From Wurfbainia villosa (lineage: Eukaryota > Streptophyta > Magnoliopsida > Zingiberales > Zingiberaceae): a stretch of DNA of 64,000 bases. Under the pieces are notes generated by a model, which searched no databases, was not told where the DNA came from, and was given only the letters and a program-made list of their open reading frames with translations. The translations under genes were made by a program, and so were the position numbers. Shown piece after piece: positions 23,412 through 34,969 of the stretch (positions within the stretch are counted from its first letter, which is position 1; every line of letters begins with the position of its first letter). The stretch covers positions 16,849,153 through 16,913,152 of the forward strand of contig CM045998.1 in the NCBI GenBank assembly GCA_025175895.1, read 5' to 3'.

Positions 23412-25414
23412 TATAATACCACGAAAAAAAATTGTATGGTTAGGAGTTATTTACATCTAACCTAGCTTAATAAATTTTAATAGTTTAATTAACCTAGATT
23501 TAATTGAATCTATCTAGGGTTAATGGCTTATTGGATCCAACCCTTTAAGCAAACTCAACCCGATCCATTTCCCCTTCGTAACGCAAGTTGCAACTTCCTC
23601 TTCCATTTCACTGATCACCGACTTTTTCATTTACTCCCGTGCATTTTTCCCCCAGCAGCGAGTCTCCTGTCCTCAACGCACTTCCTCACCTTCTCATCGC
23701 CGACGTTCCCTCTCTTCCTCACCGAGCAATCACTCTGTCCACTGCCCCGATCTTGAGCCTTCAGTCCCAGCCGGATTATCAGTCTCCTTGGCCGACCGAT
23801 TGGACGACGGCGTCAACCAATCGATCCCTCTTCATCCTCTCTGCTCGGGGTCGATGCCTTATTCCGATGGGGGATCCGGCCGGAGACAAGGTTACCTAGC
23901 ATCTGCCAAGGGGTGATTCGAACGAGTGTTCAATCAGAGTAGGGAATCGACGACGGCTACGTGGCTATTTGGTTGGGAGTCATCTCTGTCCAATTTCCAC
24001 GATTACTAGGTGGGTTGATGCGGTTCTTCATCAATCGATCTCATTCCTCTGTGTAGCCCTAACTCGGCAGTGATAGGGCAGCGACGTCGAGGCTATTAAG
24101 CTGTCGATTTGGGGTTTTGCTCGGCCGATGAAGTTTCTACTATCGGTAAGCCTAGTTTTTCCTTAGTTTACTGTGTGTTCTTTCCTTGGTTGAGACAATT
24201 GTTATTTAGGCCAGAGGCTTTCTTTCGGCAGATTGAGAATTGGGAGCGCCGGTGGAGTCGGTGAACAGTGGTTGGGGGAGGAACATCGTCGGTGTATCTT
24301 AGGAGCAGGTATATTCTGGCATATCTCTTGTCTTTCGTCTGTTGTTGGTGTTTCAGTTGATGAACGTTGTGTGGTGATTAGAAGATGGAGTTGGCTGGGA
24401 GCAAGGGTTTTGGTCGGTTAGGATGACTGTGAGTAGAAGTGTTTGGCTAACTATTAGGAATGGGTCTGTCCTAGACTTGTTTGGGTTGTGGGATGGAATT
24501 CCTTTCAGTGGAGTAGGTTGTACGGGGATGTGATCGGTTGTGCGACTGTGAATAAGGTTGTGTGGCTGTGAATAAAGCTGTGAATGGTTGTGATTGCTAT
24601 GCATGAGCTGTGAATGGTGGTACGGAAGCTGTGATCGTTGGTTTACATGATTAGAGAGTTGTTCTGGGTTGTGGAATATTCAGTTAGTATGGAATTGAAT
24701 ATATAGATTTGTGTAGTGGTTAATTGGAAATGGGTGGTTTTAATTATGATGTTAACCGTACCAGCTGAGGGTCTAAAGTGAAGGTTGGTTATAGTGAATC
24801 GACCTTAGATAATTTGAGGGATTTTCCTAAGTTGTAGTCGATAAAAGGATGCGACTATAAGAATGATATAGTAATTAATTCGTATGTTGTAGTCTGCTTG
24901 CACTAAAATGTAATTGATGTTATTTGCAGGACGTGGATACGAGACAGGTCCGCGGCCGTGAGGACTTCATTGTTACGAGCATTACAGCGGGTGGGTAATT
25001 CCTACCCTGGTCAGGTAGTTTTAAATGCATACAGATTTAGATGCATGATCATCTTATATGATCATGTTACCTTGACTCTGTTCTTATTTATCTTATGCTT
25101 GCTACTTTACCTTTGGCTGTTAACTCCATTGCTGCTATCATGTTTGATTTTATCATGATTAGGAGTTATATATATAGGTGATGTAAGTAAACTAGAATTT
25201 GTTTAGTTAAGTGCAAATAGTAAAGTCCGGATGACAACCTGACTGTAAATTGGGCAAAAAAGGTCATCCGTAGGTAGATAATGTCTTGAACCTAGGGTTA
25301 ATTCTAGTACTCTTAGGTTGCATGTTTACTACCGACCATGTATTGTATAAATGGTCAGGTGAATGGTATTTAGTGTGTCGCTATGGATCGGTGGTCCTAG
25401 CTTGATATAATCAG

Positions 25415-25531
25415 TTTGAGTACGACTCTCTACAGGATAGAGAGTGCGTCGATCAGTAAGTACGACTCTCTACAGGATAGAGAGTGCGTTGATCTGATTA
25501 GTATGACTCTCTGTAGAATAGAGAGTCTATG
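25415..25531 (+). repeat. ~49-bp tandem repeat, three copies, each with a hairpin
   Basis: Three copies of gtacgactctctacaggatagagagt plus linker, starting at about 25420, 25459 and 25500. Each copy holds an inverted pair (actctct / agagagt) that can fold into a small stem. Lies in the G1 LTR. Confidence 0.7.
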
Positions 25532-25997
25532 GTGGATATCTGTATGTGAGACATTACATTCATGTCATTTGCATGCTCGCTGGCGACAAGGTCTCCCTTG
25601 TGGTTGAGAGGGTCGCCAGTAATCTTACCTCCACGGTTACTCATAGGAGGAGTAATCGGTGTGAGGACAGAGCATTGTGGTGCCGCACTCTACCACTATA
25701 GATGTTGGTAGTTGGATTTGCGTACCGTAGTCCTGCGTGTGTGGCACTCAACCACTCATGGGTAGTGACTGTCGGAGTGGCTAACAGCAGGGACCCCCAT
25801 CGTGTAGCTTGCTTTTCATGCTTATATGCTACTCGATCATACTGCCCTTTCGACTACTTGAGAGTAGTGATTGGTGTTGAGTTGGGACGGTTGTCATGCT
25901 CGAGCCACCGAGGCTACACTGGGGTCGTGGTAGCTTTAGGGTGAGCCGACATGACCATGCATGTTGTATTGCCGACTTATGCCATTTTTGCATATTG

Positions 25998-25999
<2 letters not shown>

Positions 26000-26037
<38 letters not shown>
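26000..26037 (+). repeat. (AT)n microsatellite
   Basis: An uninterrupted AT dinucleotide run of about 38 bases inside the G1 LTR, just before the 338-bp duplication. Confidence 0.95.
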
Positions 26038-26040
<3 letters not shown>

Positions 26041-26695
26041 TGTGATTAGTATACATATATAGATGCAGTCTATATATATATGCTTATTGTGATGCTGCAT
26101 TTGTATGTACTATGTTTGTTGCATTTGTTTGTACATATTCATACATGCTATTGCAATTTCTGTATGGTAGTAGGGTGGTACTTGTATACTTGTTGGTTAT
26201 TCACTGTGATACCCTCGACCCATATCAGGATGTAGTGTGAGTTAATATTATTCTTTATATCTTATGTTGTAGATATATGCACAGGTTGGATGAGGATAGA
26301 GTAGCTAACTGTCAGGTATGTCAGCTTCGTTTGTTGTTCAGTTTACTTAGTGTAAGCATATATATATATATAGATAATTGTGATTAGTATACATATATAG
26401 ATGCAGTCTATATATATATACTTATTGTGATGCTGCATTTGTATGTACTATGTTTGTTGCATTTGTTTGTACATATTCATACATGCTATTGCAATTTCTG
26501 TATGGTAGTAGGGTGGTACTTGTATACTTGTTGGTTATTCACTGTGATACCCTCGACCCATATCAGGATGTAGTGTGAGTTAATATTATTCTTTATATCT
26601 TATGTTGTAGATATATGCGCAGGTTGGATGAGGATAGAGTAGCTGACTGTCAGGTATGTCAGCTTCGTTTGTTGTTCAGTTTACTTAGTGTATGC
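26041..26695 (+). repeat. 338-bp tandem duplication in G1 LTR
   Basis: Bases 26041-26378 and 26379-26695 are almost identical (differences such as cacagg/cgcagg and agctaactg/agctgactg). This is far closer than the LTR is to its G2 relatives, so the duplication is recent. It is bordered by AT runs (26000-26037 and 26353-26372), which may have mediated it. Confidence 0.9.
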
Positions 26696-27273
26696 ATGCA
26701 TGTATACTTGTTATGCTGATGTATATCTGTTGTACGAGTAGATTAAATTGTTTCATGACATGTAATATTGATACATATATTTACATGTTCTATCTTATTA
26801 CCTGCTGAGTTTTACTCACCACCACAGACTCTGGGTTTTTCTGTCGCCCAGGTAACAGGTAGAAGTCTTCGTGACGACTTGGAGTTGCGCCGACGATCCA
26901 TCCCATCTCCGTTTTCCGAGTCTCTCGGGGAATCCGTTTTTGTCTTGGATTTTGTTTATGTTATGGAATTTGCTTTATGTCATAGACTTTGGTTTATGTA
27001 TGGACTTGGTCTTCATAACGTGGACTTGTTTTGTGTCGATGTTTTATTTATGGTTTAGTATTGTGGACTTGTCAGGTGGTGTACACCTGTGTGTTTTAGT
27101 TTGAATGTCAGTATATATGTTGTTTATGTTTCTGTTGTGTTTGATATATTTATATCTGCTTATTATGTTGTTGTTTTGGGCCTACGGGCCTTGTATTAAC
27201 CCGAAATGTTGCCACGTACAGGGGAGATATCGTCCGTTTGATTTTCGACACGGCATACTCTCAGGGCATGACA

Positions 27274-27639
27274 CCGTATGACACGCCCGTGGTGCTGGCT
27301 ATGTTAGACATCGCCGACTGCGACATGGGAGGGGCATGCTTAAAAGCACGGTTGTGTTGGATGGTACCGAGAGAAGCACGACCCTCGCATGCTACAAGGC
27401 ACGGTCCATGGCAACAGTCACACTGGGGTGTGGATGTATGCGACACGGTTGTGTCATCCGGTATGGCCTGGCCTTGTCACGTCTTGACATTTCACCTTTG
27501 TCATTTTTGGAAGATTTTATGAAATTATTTGATAATTATGGTAAGTTTTAATGCTCCAATGATGCCTTAATCAAGAAGTATAAATAACTTTAGCAAAAAA
27601 AAATCTATCAAGAACTTTCTAATAATTACAAATCTAATT
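27274..27639. other. Unassigned stretch, CACG/CGTG-rich, then A/T-rich
   Basis: Directly right of the G1 LTR. Bases 27278-27480 hold repeated words such as acacgcccgtgg, gcacgg and gacacggttgtgt, resembling tracts in the Athila block. No domain is recognisable in the short open frames here. Confidence 0.5.
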
Positions 27640-28010
27640 GATTAAATATTAATATTAACGAAGAAGATAATAATAATTCAGAAGAAAATGAATCAATAAA
27701 TCTTGAATATAAATTTTTTAAATAATATTGATGAAACTATTATTCAAAATTTTATTTGATATTAATGGTTTAGATTTATTATTAGAATTGAAAGTTTTAA
27801 AAGAAATAATAAATTCAGAATTAAAGACATCACTTGAGATATTAAATTTTATAAATTCTTTTCCCAATGCATTATTTACGCACAAAAAAGATTAAATAAT
27901 TTAACAATTTTATCAAATGAAAAAATTTATTATCAAAACTTGGATATAAAATTTTAAGTAATAATTTTGCATCTCAAAAAATTAGAAAATTAAATTTTAT
28001 ATAAAATTTT
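27640..28010 (+). pseudogene. hAT-type transposase C-terminal relic
   Basis: Very A/T-rich. In plus-strand frames one can read INGLDLLLELKVLKEI, LEILNFINSFPNALF, then RLNNLTILSNEKIYY and NNFASQKIRKLNF. This order is that of the C-terminal dimerisation region of plant hAT transposases of the ZMYM1/TTF-like group. The well-conserved block that normally lies between the second and third pieces (about 35 residues) is deleted at about 27883. Frameshifts occur near 27720 and 27955. No terminal inverted repeats were found. The call rests on pattern memory of the family. Confidence 0.6.
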
Positions 28011-29314
28011 ATTTTTAAAAATTAAAATTTAAAAAAAAAATAAACCCATTAACATTAATCCCAAGTCCAAATGAAATAGAGTGAATTTTTTTTTTAAACA
28101 ATGTTAAAGCTTGAAATGACTCTGATGGAGAGAGGAGAAAGAGATCAAGGAAAATGGCTTAGGGAATTTGTTAGTCGATGTGAAGATTAAATTTGATTGC
28201 GCAATCAATTTAAAGAATATTTGGACTATTGATGTCGCTAGAGGGAGGAATGAATATTGATTTGCAATTCAATCTTATTTGTTTTTTGCGTGTGCTTGTC
28301 TCGATATTATGTGATTTGAAACTCTCGATTCCTACTTCACGATCTATCATTCTAGTGGTAGCACCACTAAATTTTTCTTTTTGCCAGACCTTTTCTAGAG
28401 GTAGATGATACTACCATAATCTAGCTTAGTATATGAGATGAAGAGTTAAGAGGATAGTTTGTGTGGACTGAAGGCCTAACTGAGAGAGGTCAACTCATTG
28501 AACAAATTGAGAGCCGAGCTGGGTGATGTCAGCTCAGAGAGCAAGTCGAGAGATGAGCTGAGGGAGGTCAGCTTGGGAAATAAGTCGAGGACGAGTTGAG
28601 GGAGGTCGGCTCAGAGAATAAGTTGAGAGATGAGCTGAGGGAAGTTAGCTCGGAGAATAAGTTGAGGGTCGTACTGAGAGAGGTCAGCTCGGAGAATAAG
28701 TTGAGAGCTGAGCTGAGGGAGGTCAACTCAGAGAATAAGTCGAGGGTCGAACTGAGAGAAGTCAGCTGAGAGAGTAAGTTGAGAGCCAAGTTGGGTGAGG
28801 TCAGCTCAGGAAGTAGATTGAAGACTGAGCTTAGAGAGAATAGCTCGGTAAGCAAGGTGAATAACATATCAGAAAGAAGGCAACTCAGAAGGTAGGTCGG
28901 TTGGTGGGTTAGGAATTACTTAGGAAATGTATTCGATTATTGAGCTTCATGGGGGAAATAATGAGAAAGGGAAACAATATATCAGATACCATGGGGCCTC
29001 TTTACGAAGAAGGAGGTGCTCAGTTTGTTAAAAGGTTGGGACCTCATGAAATATTCTTTTATCAGTTTGTTACAATAAAGGTATACATGTCATCCTTTAG
29101 GATAACCATCGGAGACTCTTCAGGGGTCCCGAGAAGGAATCATTCTCTAACGGCTTAAAAAGCAGCCTCGCCTGGGTCCATGTGGCCTTTCCACATGGAC
29201 GGTCATCATCGCAGTTAGTTACGCAACAACTTACCCTAGGACCAGAGGGGAATAAAAGGAAGGAAAAAGGGGAGACTCTCTGAAGGAAAAAAAAAATATT
29301 GTTCTTACATTACT
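28011..29314 (+). other. T1 5' region (probable LTR and leader) with 39-bp tandem repeats
   Basis: No gene supported. From about 28466 to 28860 a 39-bp unit (gagctgagggaggtcagctc plus ggagaataagttgagag) repeats about nine times with variation. Bases 29245-29300 (ggaataaaaggaagg ... ggagactctctgaagg) resemble an LTR promoter and transcript start, upstream of the gag region. I could not delimit the LTR ends or a primer site. Confidence 0.5.
28466..28860 (+). repeat. 39-bp tandem repeat
   Basis: Period 39, hence in frame with itself: the plus strand reads LREVSSENKLRAE-like 13-residue units with one frame change near 28590 and one stop near 28770. The reverse strand is open over 28568-28867 with LTSLSS..LNLFSE units. 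Either could be an effect of a period divisible by three. It lies where the U3 part of an LTR would be expected. Confidence 0.8.
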
Positions 29315-30528
29315 TTGATAAACTTCTCTTTTTTTCTTCTTCTTGGTCACTGTTCTACATTGATTACTTGGACTACTGCATTTCCTGCTACTTTTTTCCT
29401 ACCACTATTCTCTAACTTAAGCATTGAAGTGCCTACGCCGGGTAGGCCGGTGTTTGGTTTCACCTGTGTACCTTCTCACATCCCTGAACTTGGTCTTCAA
29501 GAGATGGAGGTATTGCCCAGGGAAGGACTACTGGGAGAAGCGGACCGATATCACTTTCCTGTATTACTCGTGAGAAGGGAAGGTCAAGGGGAGAGTCACT
29601 CCACCAAGGCTGTGGAGACATACGAGTCTTACCCTTTCACCAAAGACATATTCTTAGAGAATCCACCTCCTCACTTTCGTGCATCTAATATTGGATTATA
29701 TAGTGGTACTTCTGATCATGAGAAGCATTTATCTCAATTTGAGGGTGCAATTGCGCTTCATTGTTATTCTGATGCCATCAATTATCAGGCCTTTCGTACC
29801 ACCTTGGCGGATTTAGCGCAGACATGGTTTGGATTGTTGTGCCCTGGTTCCATTACTTGTCTCAAGGACTTAAAGGAAGTTTTTCTAAAATATTTTGCCA
29901 CCAGCAAGAGGTACAAGCACACTGCCTCCAGTTTACTTCATTTGAAACAAGAACCTACTGAGTCGTTATGTAGTTATATCCACCGATTTACTAATGCTGC
30001 CCTTGGAGTACCTTCGGCAATCTCGGATTTCTTGATGGTCGCTATATCCCATGGGATGACGGATCATTCCTTAGTTCTTTACTAAGGAAGCCCACTGTTA
30101 ATTATGATGAGTTGTTAGGGTGAGCTGAAGAATACATTAACGAAGAAGAAATCTTAAAAGTACGGAGAGCTAAGAAGAAGTCTGTCGCCAGTCCCATGGA
30201 GAAAAATCAATCGTCCGTTTCTCGGGTTCCCCTAAGGATAGAATATAAAATCTTTTGTGTATGAAGTTCCTTATCCCTGGCTGCTCATGATGGAAATCCC
30301 TCCCCATCGCCCCCTCCGCATCATGGCTACTAAATTCTCACCTATACCTCAAACCCCGAAGGAGGTAGAACTCAAAACTTATGAGAGGTATGGCATGCTC
30401 CAATGTCCCATAGGATATAGAGGTGCTCCTCGTAATCCCCCAGCTCCACATTTCTACAAATACCATATGGAGTATGGGCATTCCAACGAGCAGTGCTTCG
30501 GTTTGTAGAAAAAATTTGAACGCATCAA
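29315..30528 (+). pseudogene. gag: T1 gag (Tat-lineage Ty3/gypsy)
   Basis: Open over 29315-30085; the homologous part starts at about 29630 (YPFTKDIFLENPPPHFRASN) and runs through IGLYSGTSDHEKHLSQFEGAIALH, AQTWFGLLCPGSITCLKDLKEVFLKYFATS and LKQEPTESLCSYIHRFTNAA. These are the landmarks of the retrotransposon gag domain in Tat elements. A stop at 30083 and one near 30122 break it. The zinc region follows in 30257-30508 (HFYKYHMEYGHSNEQC), where the expected first Cys is Tyr, then a TAG. The start codon is uncertain; the N-terminal ~100 codons of the open frame look like leader. Confidence 0.85.
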
Positions 30529-30655
30529 AATGGAATATTTTACTCTGCAACCCCAGTTGAGGGTGGGTAGAAGGAGGGGTTGGATATCTCCTGTCGCCCG
30601 ACCTAGACCTTATACCATAAGACCTTCGGCTCTCCCCTCCCCAAGATAATCCCAG

Positions 30656-31365
30656 TTGAATACAAATTATATTCCTCAGGAGGAGGGTGCAAGTGGTGGA
30701 ACGTCAATTGCTCTTAAAGATGGCCCAACTAGGGGCTTTATTAATGTCATTTCCAGAGGACCCACTAATTGGGATTCTAATAGAGCTCAAAAGTCTTATA
30801 CTCGGCTCATGGAAAATCTAGCCATCAGAGAGGATCGTGCTATACAAGAGATGCCCGATTTAAGTTTCGAACCAGGAGATTTGCAAGGTATTCTCTTACC
30901 TCACCCTGATACTTTGATAGTTAGGATTAATCTTGCTAATTACAAGGTGGCACGAGTACTGGTGGACTCAGGGAATTCTGTCAATATATTATTTTTGGAA
31001 ACCTTCAGTCAGATGCACTTGGAGAATGCACAATTGGAAGATGTGACCACTCCCCTCTTTAGATTTGTAGGCCACATGGTGCATTCGGTAGGCCAGATAG
31101 TCTTACCTCTTACTTTGGAAAGGAAGTCGAGTCAAAAGACATGCTTGGTGGTAAATGCCCCCTCGATGTATAATGCCTTGTTGGGAAGACCATTCCTATC
31201 TGCTTTCAAGGCAGTGGTCTCTCCCTACCATCAGAAGGCATGGGAGAAATCAGAGGGAAGTAGAAAATAGCTCAAAGTTGTTATGTTCAAATGATCTGAG
31301 TTGAACAAAAGAAAGCTTGGACGGAGGACTCTAAAGGAAAAGCGCCAATAAACTCTAAGGTTTAC
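30656..31365 (+). pseudogene. pro: T1 protease
   Basis: Open over 30656-31270. Retropepsin-like core with ARVLVDSGNSVNILFLETF (catalytic D-S-G at about 30965), then LERKSSQKTCLVVNAPSMYNALLGRPFL, the second half of the fold. A stop at 31268 separates it from RT. The arrangement gag-PR-RT-RH-aRH-IN is followed throughout. Confidence 0.85.
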
Positions 31366-32427
31366 ATGTTGGAGAAGGAGGTCCCTATAAAGAAAGCAAT
31401 AGAGGAAGGGGAGTCCATAGAGATAGCCTCGGGAAAGGTAACTCAAGTGGCCAAGAAACTTAAAGTTAAGGAAGATCTCATTGCCTGTTTGCGAAGAAAC
31501 AAAGATATCTTCACCAAAGACGTTCATTATCTGACTGGGATTGATCCCTGAATAGCTGAACATCACTTGAATATCACCAGAGGAGCTAGGTTAGTCCAAC
31601 AGAAGAGGTGGCACTTCGTTCCTGAGAAAGATAAAATCATTGCTGAAGAAGTTTATAAATTATTACAAGTAGAGCATGTAAAAAAAATTCAATTTCCTGA
31701 ATGGGTGTCTAATGTAGTGTTAGTCCCCAAGCCCTCAGGGAAACGACGTATGTGTGTTGACTTTCGTAATTTAAATAATGTGTACTTTAAAGACTGCTAC
31801 CCCTTGCCTCATATTAATCAACTCATTGATTCTACTATAAGGTGTGAAGTTGTTTCACTCATGGATGCATAACAAGGATATCACCAGATCCCTTTGGCTC
31901 GGAAAGATCAGAGGAAATTTAGTTTTATGACGTTAAGAGGAGTGTACTCTTATGTTGTGATGCCTTTTAGACTTAAGAATGTTGTAACCACTTATCAAAG
32001 ACTCATGGACAAGATTTTTGCTGAACAAAAGGGAAGAAATATAGAGGTGTATGTTGATGATATTATGGTAAAATCTCACCTTGTTCGGGATTTAATACCA
32101 AACTTGGAAGAAACATTCTCTACCTTAAGGCGCTATAACATGAAATTGAATCCTAAAAAATTCTTGTTGGGCGTACAGAGTGGAAATATTTTAGGATATA
32201 TTGTCACAGAAAAAGGGTTGCAGGCTAATTCAGATAAAGTTCAGGCCTTGCGCAATATGAAATCTCCTGTTAATCGGCATGAGACACAAAGACTAGTGGG
32301 AAGGATTATTTCATTATCCCGCTTTATTACACAATCAGTGGATAGAGGATTACCCTTCTTTCGGATCCTCAGAAAACTACCTGATTTCAGTGGGACCATC
32401 AATGTGAAGTCGCTTTTCAAGAGCTGA
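31366..32427 (+). pseudogene. pol: T1 reverse transcriptase
   Basis: Three open pieces (31366-31551, 31567-31872, 31894-32427) interrupted by stops at about 31550 and 31870. Landmarks: VQQKRWHFVPEKDKII, WVSNVVLVPKPSGKRRMCVDFRNLN, DCYPLPHINQLID, then MPFRLKNVVTTYQRLMD, EVYVDDIMVKS (active site at about 32050-32061) and NPKKFLLGVQSGNILGY. The order and spacing are normal for Ty3/gypsy RT. The 31870 stop (TAA) stands in a motif where Tyr is usual. Confidence 0.9.
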
Positions 32428-33300
32428 AGCAATATCTAGCTCAACTCCCTCTGCTGGCCAAACCTATTTCCGGGGAACCCTTGTGGATATACTTGTCAGT
32501 CTCCAAGGGGGAAATCAACTCAGTTCTATTAAGACATGAAGGCTCTCACTAATAACCTATCTACTATACCAGTCATATATTGAAGAGAGCAGAGCTGAGG
32601 TATATAGAGTTAGAAGAGTTAGCTTATATTTTGGTACTGACAGCTCGAAAATTAAGACATTATTTTCTAGCTCACTCAGTAAGTGTGTTGACAAATAGTG
32701 AACTGGGGCAAGTAGTTACAAAACCTAATGCTTGAAGCAGGTTATCTAAATGGGTAGTAGAGTTGAGTGAGTATGATATTCACTACAAACCTCGTACTAC
32801 TATTAAAGCGCAGTCCCTAGTTGACTTTCTAGCCGAGGTACTAGTCCATCCCAAAGGTGACTCGACTAAGGAAATAGAAGGAGCAATTGTATGGAAAATC
32901 TTTGTAGATGGATCATTTGGAGCCAAAGGAAGTGGAGTAGGGATATTATTGGTTTCTCCCTTAGAAGAAGAAACTCGCATCTCTCTACGATTGGAGTATA
33001 AGGCCTCCAACAATGAAACTGAGTATGAAGCTATCCTGGTCAGGTTACAAGCAGCCCGAATGGTAGGAGCTGCTTCTGTTATGATATATTCAAATTCTCA
33101 ACTTGTCATCTCTCAAATTTAAGGTACTTTTGCTCTCTGAGAGGAAAGATTAAAGAAATATTTTGAGGCATTTGAGAAGCTAAAGTCCCAATTTTGAGAA
33201 GTAAAACTCCAAAAAATTCCGAGAGAGGAGAATAAGAAGGCGGATGAATTGGCTCAGTTAGCTAGTGCAATAACAGAATGGGCATCTTGGGATCCTTTAT
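32428..33300 (+). pseudogene. pol: T1 double RNase H (gypsy type plus second, archaeal-type)
   Basis: The first RNase H is decayed: LAQLPLLAKPISGEPLWIYL near 32440, then SVLLRHEGSH and ELEELAYILVLTARKLRHYF, with stops. A second RNase H follows in 32763-33122 and beyond: IFVDGSFGAKGSGVGILL, LEYKASNNETEYEAIL, YSNSQLVISQI, then IPREENKKADELAQLAS. A second, archaeal-type RNase H between the first one and integrase is the hallmark of the Tat lineage. One catalytic position reads SNSQ where SDSQ is usual. Stops occur at about 33120 and 33197. Confidence 0.88.
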
Positions 33301-34554
33301 TCTTGGATACCTTGATGCGAGCAACAGTTTATAATGTAGAAGAGGCATCCGTTGAAGATAGTTATGCTCCTAATTAGAGAACAGACAAAATAATTTATCT
33401 ACAATAAGAAAATCTTCCTGCAAATCCCCGAGAAGCCTTATCCTTAGTGAAGAGAGCAAAGCATTTTCTACTTATTGATGGAGTTATATATAAAGCATCA
33501 TTTGGTAGGCCTATATTAAAGTGTTTGGGAAAGGAGGACGCCAAGTTGATACTTAGGGAAATTCATGAAGGATGTTGTAGTAGTCATCTAGGAGGGCGAA
33601 CCTTGACATGGAAAGTATGGCTGGCTGGATATTTCTGGCCAACTCTTCATCAAAATGTAGTGCAACTTGTCAAGACATGTCAAGCTTGTCAAATGCATAG
33701 TAACAGGTCGAATAGACCTACTGAGCTGATGAAGTTAATGGTGGCCTCTTGTCCTTTTGATCAATGGGGAATAGACATAGTGGGGCCAATGCCTACCGCT
33801 CCTCTACAGAAGTTCTTATTAGTGGCTATGGATTATTTCTCTAAATGGGTGAAAGATGAACCTTTGACCAAAATTACCAAAGTGGATGTTATACAATTTT
33901 TATGAAAAAACATTATATGAAAATATGGAATCCCTCGAAGATAGTCAATGACAACGGACATCAATTTCAAGGTTGGAGAATCTAGGAATGGTGCCAGAGT
34001 CTTAATATCAAACAAGCGTTCACTTTGGTGGCACATCCTCAAGCTAATGGGTAAGTAGAAGTAGTTAATCGGATCCTTGTTCAAGGGTTGAGAACCAGGT
34101 TGGAAACTAGTTGAGGGAATTGGGTGGAAGAACTTCCGGGAGTATTATGGTCTTACCGAACTACACCTAAAGCAGCAACTGGAGAAACACCTTTCAGCCT
34201 AGTGTATGGGACTGAGGCTGTGATACCTGTTGAATCTATCATGAATAGCGCCCGAGTTCAAGTTTGTGACCCATAACACAATCAAGTGCTATGGAGTATG
34301 GAATTAGATCTTGTGGAAGAGAAGCGAGAACAAGCCTTTGCTCGAGCTGAAGCTTATAAACAGAGAATACAACAAATCTTCAACAAGAGGGTGTCACCTT
34401 GAGCTTTTCAAATAGGAGACTTTGTTCTTCGGAAATCTAGCCTTGCAGGAGACCCAGGGAAATTAGCTCCTATTTGGGAAGGACCGTACAAGGGTACAAG
34501 ACGAGTGGCAGGAGCTGCTTGCTATCTTCAAGATGGCAATGGAAAAGAAGTACC
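33301..34554 (+). pseudogene. pol: T1 integrase, cut by C4 near its end
   Basis: Zinc region EIHEGCCSSHLGG ... CQACQMH at 33560-33700 and core WGIDIVGPMPTAP, FSKWVKDEPL in the open frame 33447-33905. After a TGA at 33903 the frame continues with changes: VNDNGHQFQ near 33945, NG-stop-VEVVNRI, LWSYRTTPKAATGETPFSLVYGTEAV, then WEGPYKG and DGNGKEVP. The frame ends exactly at the C4 insertion (34554). It resumes after the duplicated target at 58627 and reaches a stop at 58667-58669. Confidence 0.9.
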
Positions 34555-34969
34555 TGTTGGTGTAGGGGCACTAGATAATCGAACCTAGAGTTTTGATAAT
34601 GGCAAAGATTCAAAGTTAAGCTATTTTGTTATCTCATATGCTATGCTAAGTGTGCAGGTATTGTATTAGACTTTGCCAAGGTCAATGACACTAGGAGAAT
34701 CTCCAGACGAGAAACCTCGGTGGTCAATGATACTAGAAGAATCTCGGGATGAGAAACCTCGATGGTCGGGTGACGCCAGGAGAATCTCGGAAGGAGAAAC
34801 CTCGATGGTCAAGTGACCGAAAGCTAAGCGATAGGTCAGGAAGACCAAAGGTAAGATCCGGGTGTAGAGAAATGGTAACGATGCGTCCTCGATAAGAGGA
34901 CAATCCTAGGCGTTGATCCGACCAAGGCTTCCAGAGGAATGCCGAAGTTGAGATTGGACAGTCAAAGGG
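34555..34969 (+). repeat. C4 5' LTR, left part
   Basis: TGTTGGTGTAGGGG start. Bases 34680-34815 hold three copies of a ~43-bp unit (ggagaatctcggaaggagaaacctcgatggtca type); the 3' LTR has a shorter version after a deletion. It ends at aaggg (34965-34969), duplicated at 54556-54560 by insertion of G2. Confidence 0.85.

Larger units (their letters stand above)
23412..27273 (+). repeat. G1 3' LTR (~3.86 kb)
   Basis: Starts TATAATACCACG (TG decayed to TA; G2 has TGTAAAATACG) and ends cagggcatgaca, matching the ends of the G2 LTRs. A central block, tactcaccaccacagactctgggttt near 26813, also matches G2 in reverse complement. It contains three repeat structures listed separately. The open frames inside it (for example 23523-23899) overlap and lack domains, so I do not call them genes. 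With the 5' part missing, no target-site duplication can be checked; the right flank is ccgta. Confidence 0.85.

Noticed and set aside
23523..24604. Several open frames in the G1 LTR
   Set aside because: Overlapping, low complexity, without domains, within an LTR whose ends are fixed by G2.
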